NCBI RefSeq assembly: GCF_000346485.2
Contig: NZ_KQ976354.1
Coordinates: forward strand, 4,794,436 to 4,858,435
Direction: 5' to 3'
DNA length: 64,000 nt
Origin: Scytonema hofmannii PCC 7110
GTDB lineage: Bacteria > Cyanobacteriota > Cyanobacteriia > Cyanobacteriales > Nostocaceae
The notes beneath the pieces were generated by a model, which was given only the letters and a program-made list of their open reading frames with translations, searched no databases and was not told where the DNA came from. Positions 8,796-15,695 of the stretch are shown here, piece after piece; the first letter of the stretch is position 1, and each line of letters opens with the position of its first letter. Both the position numbers and the translations under genes were made by a program.

Positions 8796-11234
8796 ATGCC
8801 TAGAAACTCGCTCAAAGCCTGCAAATCAGGTATCAGTAAAGCAAAAATAGCTTTAATTAATAAAGATTGGACACAGGCTGAACTAGCACAACAGGCTGGG
8901 ATACTTACTCGTCAGCCAGTGGTAAACTTCTTTGCAGGCAGAGGAGTAGCACAAGAAAATTTTCTTAAAATTTGCAAACTACTGGATCTAGATTGGCGAG
9001 AAATCGCTGATATAGACAAAAATTTAACTAATTCAGTTACTGTATTAGAGGAAGCTAATGCCAGTATTGATACTTTAGTGGAAGAGGTACGTAAAAAGAT
9101 AAAGCCGTATATTCAAGAACGTTGTAGTTCAATGCGGGTGCTGGATATGAACCAGCCTATTACATTAGATAATATTTACACTTGTGTCAATATTTTGGAG
9201 AAAATCACTGGACTCCGACGGGTAGAGATTGCGGATCTGTTAAATAACTTTGATCCAGAGAAATTCGACCGTCTTAGACTCAGCGGCGTAACTGAGGAGC
9301 GAGTGCCAGGGATCCAAGCAGTGCAACAGTATAGTAAGTTGATAGTATTTGGTAAACCGGGAGCAGGAAAGACTACATTTTTAAAATATCTGGCAATTCA
9401 GTGTATCGATGATCGTGTTCAGAAGAATCGCTTCCCAGTTTTTATTATACTGAAAGATTTTGCAGAAAAACCCGAACAGCCGAGCATTCTGGAGTATATT
9501 ACCCACCAGTTATCTATTTGTAAGTTAACAGATGCCAGCATAAAAGTAGAGCAACTGTTAGAACAGGGGAGGGTATTGATCTTGCTAGACGGGCTAGATG
9601 AAGTAGGAGAAAAGGATACGAAGAGGGTTTTAAAGCAAATTCAAGATTTTTCCAACCAGTTTTATACTAATCACTTTGTCATCACTTGTCGTATTGCTGC
9701 TAAGGAATACACGTTTGAAAAGTTCACCGAAGTAGAAATTGCAGATTTTAACGAAGACCAAATTGCCACTTTTACTCAAAACTGGTTTCAGTTAAGTGAT
9801 CCAGTTAAAGGTGAGCGTTTCATCCAAAAACTGAAAGAAAACAAGCCAATTCAAGAATTGGCAACTAATCCCCTACTATTAACTTTGTTTTGTTTGGTAT
9901 TTGGCGAAGCTGGAAAATTTCCAGACCATCGTTCCGAACTTTACACCGAAGGCATAAATATATTGCTGAAAAAATGGGATGTCAACCGGAACATTGAGCG
10001 AGATCAGGTCTATAAAAATCTATCCTTGCAGCGTAAGAAAGACTTGCTGAGCTACATTGCTCTAACCACTTTTGAGCAGAAGGACTATTTTTTTAAGCAA
10101 AAGACCCTTGAAGGATACATTACTAACTTCATCTCCAACTTCCGCGATGCTTGTACTGAAACGAAAGAATTAGAACTAAACAGCGAAGCCATTTTGAAGT
10201 CGATTGAAGCGCAGCATGGGCTATTAGTAGAACGGGCTAAGGGCATTTTTTCATTCTCCCATCTTACATTTCATGAGTATTTCACAGCGAAAAAGATTGT
10301 TACTATTACTGACTCAGAGGAATTAGAAAATACTTTACAAAATTTAGCTAACCGTATTACCAAAAAACGCTGGCGGGAAATCTTTTTGTTGACATCAGAG
10401 ATGTTGGCAAGTCCAGATTATTTGTTGCGCTGCATGAAACAACAAGTCGATGCACTTCTATCAACTGATGAAGATCTACTGCGCTTTCACTTGTGGGCTG
10501 ATGAAAAATCTTGTTCTGTAAAAGCGCCCTATAAACCCGCCGCAATTCGAGCCTTCTACTGCAACGTTGTCCACGATCTCAACTATGAGCTTGCCTACGA
10601 CCTGGCCTCCGACGGCGAGGGTGAAGTCGCCGTCGCCTTCATTCATACCCTTGCCTACGACCCTAACATCGACCTTGACCTCGACCTCAAACGCGCTATC
10701 GCCTTTGCCGAGCTCCTCAATCTCAACAACGAGTCCAACCGTGCTCTTGCTTTTGCCCAGCTCTTCAACTGCGACCGCGACATCAACAACTACAATGCCT
10801 TCGTCCGTGCTCTCGACTTTGACCTTGCCCTGGACCTCGTCCTTGTCCGTGTCCTTGATATCTCCAGTCACTACATCAGCGAGTTTGACATCACCAGCAA
10901 CTACGCCAGTAACCTCGACCACACATTGCAGTATACGCTGCTACAACTCAAAAACCAACTTCCCGACCTAGAGAGCGATTCAGAAGAGTACAAGCAATGG
11001 TGGCAGAAAAATGGTCAAGCTTGGACTGAACAACTCAAAACCGCAATGATTTTACATCGCAATATTGGTTCTAACTGGCAGCTTAGCAACTCCCAAAAGG
11101 ATCTTTTGAAGCAGTACTACGACGTTAATAAGTTGTTGGTTGATTGCCTTAATAGCGATTGTAAAGTGAGCCACGAATTAAGGCAAGAGATTGAAAATAC
11201 ATTACTATTGCCAAGTAGCGGTATGCTGAAGTAA
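8796..11234 (+). CDS. HTH-NACHT NTPase, candidate defence protein
   Basis: The 812-residue protein starts with a helix-turn-helix-like domain (about residues 20-68, containing WTQAELAQQAG) and continues into a NACHT module: Walker A GKPGAGKT (about 186-193) and Walker B LILLDGLDEVG (about 260-270). A helical region with FSHLTFHEYF (about 485-495), typical of NACHT proteins, follows. Bacterial NACHT proteins (bNACHT) include demonstrated anti-phage genes, so defence is the likely role, but none is shown here. Residues about 588-710 are unusual: acidic, with repeated D, L and A (for example DPNIDLDLDLK), encoded by a C-rich stretch (10560-10920) unlike the rest of the gene. This is probably the fast-changing sensor part. 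The gene stands alone on its strand. Confidence 0.88.
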   Translation: MPRNSLKACKSGISKAKIALINKDWTQAELAQQAGILTRQPVVNFFAGRGVAQENFLKICKLLDLDWREIADIDKNLTNSVTVLEEANASIDTLVEEVRKKIKPYIQERCSSMRVLDMNQPITLDNIYTCVNILEKITGLRRVEIADLLNNFDPEKFDRLRLSGVTEERVPGIQAVQQYSKLIVFGKPGAGKTTFLKYLAIQCIDDRVQKNRFPVFIILKDFAEKPEQPSILEYITHQLSICKLTDASIKVEQLLEQGRVLILLDGLDEVGEKDTKRVLKQIQDFSNQFYTNHFVITCRIAAKEYTFEKFTEVEIADFNEDQIATFTQNWFQLSDPVKGERFIQKLKENKPIQELATNPLLLTLFCLVFGEAGKFPDHRSELYTEGINILLKKWDVNRNIERDQVYKNLSLQRKKDLLSYIALTTFEQKDYFFKQKTLEGYITNFISNFRDACTETKELELNSEAILKSIEAQHGLLVERAKGIFSFSHLTFHEYFTAKKIVTITDSEELENTLQNLANRITKKRWREIFLLTSEMLASPDYLLRCMKQQVDALLSTDEDLLRFHLWADEKSCSVKAPYKPAAIRAFYCNVVHDLNYELAYDLASDGEGEVAVAFIHTLAYDPNIDLDLDLKRAIAFAELLNLNNESNRALAFAQLFNCDRDINNYNAFVRALDFDLALDLVLVRVLDISSHYISEFDITSNYASNLDHTLQYTLLQLKNQLPDLESDSEEYKQWWQKNGQAWTEQLKTAMILHRNIGSNWQLSNSQKDLLKQYYDVNKLLVDCLNSDCKVSHELRQEIENTLLLPSSGMLK

Positions 11235-11263
11235 GTTGCAGATAGAACGCTTTGTGAAAATTT

Positions 11264-11289
11264 TTAACGCCGATACTCAAAACCCTTGA
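11264..11289. repeat. Direct repeat, right copy flanking the NACHT gene
   Basis: Partner of 8271-8296 (22 of 26 bases identical). It begins 30 bases after the NACHT stop codon. Confidence 0.55.
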
Positions 11290-11452
11290 CTTAAGATTGT
11301 TTCAATACGGAAGGAGGAGAGGGTTCTTGAGTCTTAACAGTCCTGTTGCAGCTTATACACAGGTACACAACAGACATATACATCCCAAAGACTAATCAAT
11401 TGACTTTGAGCACCAACGATATGATTGCTTTTAGCTTGTCAGCCCCAATATC

Positions 11453-12343
11453 CTAATCTTCATCATTGTTAGTTACAGATATATTCATGACTACCTGATT
11501 TTCTGAAGGATGTTTATAATGAGGCTGGTTAATTGGGGGACATAAATAATCAAAGGAGCTATCAGTATGCTCCAATTGCATATTACGGGGTGCATTTAAA
11601 GCTATAACAGCATCTCCAATTTTTTCACATCTTTTACAGTCACAAGCTGTTGCACCCGTTGCTAATATTTCTTTCAGATTATTAGCAATATTAAGAAATC
11701 CTCTGGTGTTTGTATTTCGTGGTAGTTTTTTGGCTATTTCAACTAATTTATCTACTTCTGAAGGATGCTGCTTTAAAAGAAACTGCTCTATTTGACATTT
11801 ACTTCGGCAGGTTTTAACATCTCCAAATTCCGAAACAAATTTTCTCAAACCAGGTACAGGGTTTTTTAAATCAACATTAAGTGATACAAGAGCGCGAGCG
11901 CAGGCTGTAGAATCCTTTGTTTCCTTAAATTTTGTTCTCAACAACAACTCAAAACGCTTGATATAGCTTGCTAAAAGGTAGAGAGCTTTTTCTTTATTTT
12001 GAGGATTGTCAAGATGAAATTGATAATCACTAAAAAATTGAGGGATAAACTGCAAAACAGCCTTAAGTTCGCTGCCTTTAAATCTATTGCTCCATAGACT
12101 AATGGCATCTCCTATAGTATTAATAGCATCGAAACGTAAAATAAAATAAAAAGAAATTAAATTAATTAGATAACTCCGTTTTATTTCCATCTGAATATAG
12201 GTGGAAATATAAAGCTGTTGGTTGCCAATGAGAGCATTTAAATAATTTTGGTAGATTTGTGTAGCCAGTAATAATGAACGAACAACTGAGGTATCTAAAA
12301 AACGCTCCTTATCTTGTCTTTCTTCAATTAATTTATCTGACAT
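11453..12343 (-). CDS. PIN-like domain protein with cysteine clusters
   Basis: The 296-residue protein shows a PIN-type (VapC-like) nuclease pattern: FLDTSVV with the first acidic residue (D17), an internal MEIKRSY glutamate (about 53), GDAVIALN (about 243-250) and a C-terminal EHTDSSFDYL (about 258-267) where VapC proteins have the TxD element. A long helical insertion of about 170 residues separates the halves. It contains CRSKC (about 179-183), and ACDCKRC follows at about 233-239, so a metal-binding cysteine cluster is possible. PIN proteins usually cut RNA. The gene starts five bases after the stop of the 135-residue gene upstream; the pair resembles a toxin-antitoxin or defence operon. 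The catalytic reading is moderate, since the insertion is not a standard VapC feature. Confidence 0.65.
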   Translation of the reverse strand: MSDKLIEERQDKERFLDTSVVRSLLLATQIYQNYLNALIGNQQLYISTYIQMEIKRSYLINLISFYFILRFDAINTIGDAISLWSNRFKGSELKAVLQFIPQFFSDYQFHLDNPQNKEKALYLLASYIKRFELLLRTKFKETKDSTACARALVSLNVDLKNPVPGLRKFVSEFGDVKTCRSKCQIEQFLLKQHPSEVDKLVEIAKKLPRNTNTRGFLNIANNLKEILATGATACDCKRCEKIGDAVIALNAPRNMQLEHTDSSFDYLCPPINQPHYKHPSENQVVMNISVTNNDED

Positions 12344-12348
12344 AATCT

Positions 12349-12756
12349 TTAGAACTCTAACTCTTCTTGAGAGTTGTCGTCAAAATTGATGCTAAAAGGT
12401 AGGGTATTAAAACCTAGCTTTTCTAAAGCTATAATTGAGTTTTCAACTTCTGTATTATCAATTTTTCCCCGAGCGACTAAAGATAAGAATAAATTATAAG
12501 CACCTTGATACTGTTCTGCCGTATAATCAAGCCAGCGATTTTGATGTGCTAATGCATCATGTAGCGCTACCACTACTTCTGTATATGGGTCACCCATACA
12601 TTTATCAACCATCTCACGCATTTTCCGTATTATGCTGTCCGCAAAAACTGCAGAATAAGGCTCTCCTGCACATCTTGATAGTTCTTCTAAATCTGATAAC
12701 AAAGATTTGGTAATTTGTGCTGCACTAACTTCTAATACCTTTTGTTCTGTATTCAT
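12349..12756 (-). CDS. Unknown partner of the PIN-like protein
   Basis: This 135-residue, mostly helical and acidic protein has no family I recognise. It begins with a leucine-rich segment (LSDLEELSRCAGEP) and ends in an acidic tail (DDNSQEELEF). Its stop is five bases before the PIN-like start, so the two form an operon with this gene first, the usual place of an antitoxin. The acidic tail would fit binding to a nuclease active site, but there is no recognisable DNA-binding domain. The antitoxin role is inferred from position, size and charge. Confidence 0.65.
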   Translation of the reverse strand: MNTEQKVLEVSAAQITKSLLSDLEELSRCAGEPYSAVFADSIIRKMREMVDKCMGDPYTEVVVALHDALAHQNRWLDYTAEQYQGAYNLFLSLVARGKIDNTEVENSIIALEKLGFNTLPFSINFDDNSQEELEF

Positions 12757-12974
12757 AGTATATTACTCCTTAAATATATATAATCAGAAAATTCCTTTTT
12801 TGTCGATGCCTTGGAGTTGCTGGCACGCAGCGGTAAGCAAACTTGACTCCCGATTTGGTAAGAGTGCGTTATTGAAGGTCTATCATATGTTGACAATCAG
12901 CACTGACAACGATAAAGTAACAATTTTGCCAATAAGCTTGTTGTTGTCCCAGTGATTCATGTTTTAACAACCAG

Positions 12975-13627
12975 TTAATATAAATCCTGCCCAATAATAA
13001 GGATTGTCGAATGTTCATCGTGCAAACGTTTCAGCGCCCTCTCCAAACGAAACTTTTCTTTTGGTTCTAGTATACTCAAATCCCAGGTCTTTGCTCGTTC
13101 TCTGAGTTCAACAGCCGTGGAGCGTCGCAGCCAGTTTTGGGCATGAGTGCAAAGCAACTGCTTTATGAGCGCTCGCAACTAAATTGCCTGTAGAACTCAT
13201 CAAAGAGGAAGGCGGTGGCAATAGAATTGACTTTCCATTGACTTCCAATGACTGCTTTTGCTCCAGCCAGCAGAAAGCCTGTTGCCAATCCCAGATGTTC
13301 ATCGCTGGGTTGAAAGGCATCTACAAGCCCCGTACAGCAAGCTGAGAGAGTGACTAAATCTGCATTCTGCATCTGCAAATCGCTCAAGATGCTACTAAGG
13401 GTGAGGTTCTGTGCGTTGTCTTGGGAAAGCATGAGATAGGTATCGAGAGGTTGCTCGAAATTATACTCAGCATGACCGGAGAAATGGAAACAATGATGAC
13501 TTTCTGCTAACTTTAAAACTTGTGCTTTTGATGCGTGTTGTCCTGCTAGAATTTGATGTTGAACAAATTGTCTGCGCTGGCGGATGCTTGATACTTCTGC
13601 TTTGACAAATATTAAATCTTTATCCAA
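12975..13627 (-). pseudogene. C-terminal remnant of a CHAT protein, frameshifted
   Basis: Reading leftwards from 13627, a frame without a proper start (first usable codon TTG) encodes the middle of a CHAT domain: FHFSGHAEYN with the catalytic His, and LVTLSACCTGLVD with the Cys. It loses frame near 13170, and the reading continues in another frame (12975-13178) with NWLRRSTAVELRERAK and a terminal IIGQDLY, both characteristic of the end of TPR-CHAT proteins. The N-terminal TPR part is absent. So it is a truncated, frameshifted copy. It does not appear derived from the CHAT-TPR gene at 15696, whose C-terminus differs. Confidence 0.8.
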
Positions 13628-13742
13628 AAATCCTTACCAACTTTAATTTAGAAACACCAGTGAAGATTTATTCAAGTTGGTATTATTAAAATTTTTCATA
13701 CATTAGTGTCAGAAAATTTAAATTAAGTTGCTAGTTTTTTAG

Positions 13743-13748
13743 TATAAT
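13743..13748 (+). promoter_or_regulatory. Possible -10 box (TATAAT)
   Basis: A perfect TATAAT hexamer stands about 150 bases upstream of the macrodomain gene start at 13899. No clear -35 box is at the right distance, so this is weak. Confidence 0.25.
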
Positions 13749-13816
13749 TTAGTCATAGGTCAACAGTAATTGGTAATAAATTATTACTAGTTAGCAAGTA
13801 TCAATTACTCAGACTA

Positions 13817-13847
13817 GGCATTGAGCCGCGTATCTCGGCTCAATGCC
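13817..13847. repeat. 12-bp perfect inverted repeat before the macrodomain gene
   Basis: The arms GGCATTGAGCCG and its complement flank a 7-base loop. The stem overlaps the upstream extension of the macrodomain frame, which is one reason to prefer the ATG at 13899. It could be an operator or leader hairpin for autoregulation. Confidence 0.65.
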
Positions 13848-13898
13848 GACTACATCTGTCAAAATAGCAACTATAATGATTTAATACCAACAAAAGCG

Positions 13899-14948
13899 AT
13901 GATTGAAATTAAGCAAGGTAACTTATTAACAGAACCAGCCCAAGCCTTAGTAAACACAGTTAATTGTGTGGGTGTCATGGGTAAAGGTATAGCCTTGCAA
14001 TTTAAACAAGCTTATCCAGAAAACTTCCACCAATACGAAAAAGCTTGTCGTGCCGGACAAGTGCAGCCCGGACAAATGTTTACTGTTGCTACAGGTAACT
14101 TATTTAACCCTCAGTACATTATTAATTTCCCCACCAAACGCCACTGGAAAGGTAAATCTAAATTAGATGATATCAAAACCGGACTGGTGGCATTAGTCGC
14201 CCAAGTACAGCAACTAAGTATTACCTCCATCGCCATTCCCCCACTGGGATGCGGTAACGGCGGCTTAGACTGGGCTGAAGTAAAACCCTTAATCGAATCA
14301 GCCTTTGCCCCACTACCAGATGTCCACGTCATTATCTTTGAGCCAAGCGGCGCACCCGCAGCAGCACAAATGCCAGTGGTCAGCAAAACACCAAATATGA
14401 CTCGCGCCCGTGCTTTATTCATTCGCTTGCTGGAATTGTACGGCATTCCCGGTTATGAATTAACTAAACTAGAAATCCAAAAACTCGCTTATTTTTTGCA
14501 GGAAGCAGGTGAACCACTGCGCCTTGAGTACGTAAAACATAAATATGGCCCCTATGCCCATAACCTAAATCATGTTTTAAAACACATAGAAGGGCATTAC
14601 ATTCGCGGTTATGGAGATGGCACAGCCAAAGCTGAAAGCGCAGAGATTTACGTCTTACCAGCCGGAAGGGAAGCAGCACAGGCATTTTTAGCCAATGACG
14701 CATCAGCCCAGGAGCGGTTAGAGCGAATTAGCAACCTGATTATCGGCTTTGAAACCCCTTATGGCATGGAATTATTGGCCACAGTTCACTGGGTAGCTAC
14801 CAAAGAAGTTCTAACCGCCCAAGATAGTGAGCTGGCGATACAATTAGTGCATACATGGAGTCAGAGAAAACGCACCATCTTTAAAGCAGAACATATACGC
14901 AAAGCGTGGCAGCGATTGCAACAGCAGAATTGGTTAAGTGCAAATTGA
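13899..14948 (+). CDS. DarG-like macrodomain antitoxin, no DarT beside it
   Basis: From the ATG at 13899 the protein has 349 residues and begins MIEIKQGNLL, the usual macrodomain start. The ADP-ribose pocket is visible in NTVNCVGVMGKGIALQF, FPTKRHW and PPLGCGNGGLDW, all typical of DarG. A C-terminal domain follows (GYELTKLEIQKLAYFLQ, then KHKYGPYAHNL), as found in full-length DarG. DarG removes the ADP-ribose that the toxin DarT puts on thymidine in DNA and also binds DarT. DarT is normally just upstream, but the 190 bases there encode nothing like it and a CHAT remnant lies beyond. So this is an orphan antitoxin, or it acts on a distant toxin. The alternative TTG start at 13821 lies inside an inverted repeat. 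Confidence 0.85.
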   Translation: MIEIKQGNLLTEPAQALVNTVNCVGVMGKGIALQFKQAYPENFHQYEKACRAGQVQPGQMFTVATGNLFNPQYIINFPTKRHWKGKSKLDDIKTGLVALVAQVQQLSITSIAIPPLGCGNGGLDWAEVKPLIESAFAPLPDVHVIIFEPSGAPAAAQMPVVSKTPNMTRARALFIRLLELYGIPGYELTKLEIQKLAYFLQEAGEPLRLEYVKHKYGPYAHNLNHVLKHIEGHYIRGYGDGTAKAESAEIYVLPAGREAAQAFLANDASAQERLERISNLIIGFETPYGMELLATVHWVATKEVLTAQDSELAIQLVHTWSQRKRTIFKAEHIRKAWQRLQQQNWLSAN

Positions 14949-14994
14949 AATCGAAACGGATCGGGATAGTTTTTTCCCCGAGCGCATTCATACG

Positions 14995-15325
14995 CTAATT
15001 TTTATCCTCACTTCCACAAAGAATCGCTTCTGCAATATCTTTTCGCGTTGCACCCGTGTAAAATAAGGCGCGAACAAGCAGATCGACAGTAACAGATGGA
15101 TCTCCCGCCTCTATTTTTGCAACTCTTGATTGACTTGAGTTCATACGTTTTGCGAGAGTTTCTTGGGAAATGTGTTGACTTGTCCGAAACTTCTTTAAAA
15201 TGCTGACTTAACGTTAATTTTAATTCTACAAGTTCAGATTCTGCTGGAGAAAGTTCTAAAAAATCTTCCACTGTGCCAACAGTCCACCCAGCAGCTTCTA
15301 AACGCTTGCGTTTTTCTATATCCAT
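14995..15325 (-). pseudogene. Frameshifted XRE-type antitoxin (HigA-like)
   Basis: The ATG at 15325 begins MDIEKRKRLEAAGW with TVGTVEDFLELSPAE, the standard start of cyanobacterial HigA-like antitoxins. After LTLSQH the frame is lost by a single-base change near 15205. In the next frame the reading continues with SQETLAKRMNSSQSRVAKIE, a clear XRE helix-turn-helix, and ends GSEDKN at TAG 14995. The missense reading of the original frame stays open to 15008. One shift is enough to explain it, so the loss is recent or a sequencing error. Confidence 0.8.
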
Positions 15326-15409
15326 AAGAACTCCAATTGTCTGATTACTACATCTCGTCTTTACCTCACCACTAAGCCAAACGAGCGGTTTGTCATTTGA
15401 ATGCATCAT
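15326..15409 (-). pseudogene. N-terminal stub of a HigB/RelE-type toxin
   Basis: Directly before the antitoxin, and in frame with it, an ATG at 15409 encodes MMHSNDKPLVWLSGEVKT. This is the usual N-terminus of Gp49/HigB-type toxins (KPLVWLxGEVKTPP). It then runs without the toxin body into the antitoxin start. About 80 codons appear deleted, so the toxin cannot work. Confidence 0.7.
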
Positions 15410-15659
15410 TTATCTGTTACTGCTAGATTATGTCAAATCTGACATATTGGCAAGTTTATTTTTTTAAAAATAGACTAATTTTGTACGTTTTTGTACCTCG
15501 TATATGTCCTCACCAATGCTAGTAGTCAGGAGAAAGTGCAATTGATAGGCTTATCTAGCTTTTCAGCTCATGACCACTTCTCAAAATTTCCTCGCAATCT
15601 TTGGTAACGTTTTTTAGAAAAAACCAGTAGTAGAGAATTGCTACAGAGACTTTTTCCGC

Positions 15660-15694
15660 AAAATCCAAAATCCAAAATCTAAAATCCAAAATCG
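15660..15694. repeat. Simple tandem repeat (AAAATCC units)
   Basis: Four slightly varied copies of AAAATC(C/T) stand directly after the CHAT-TPR stop codon. Short arrays of this kind are common between cyanobacterial genes. Confidence 0.7.
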
Positions 15695-15695
15695 T

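Noticed and set aside
10476-10971. Long open frames opposite and beside the NACHT C-terminal region
   Set aside because: They are by-products of the C-rich acidic codons; one is a V/E-rich and the other an S/T/P-rich shadow, without start signals.
13628-13898. Possible darT end or N-terminal extension of the macrodomain gene
   Set aside because: No DarT-like residues in any frame; the extension runs through an inverted repeat and is not part of the usual DarG start.
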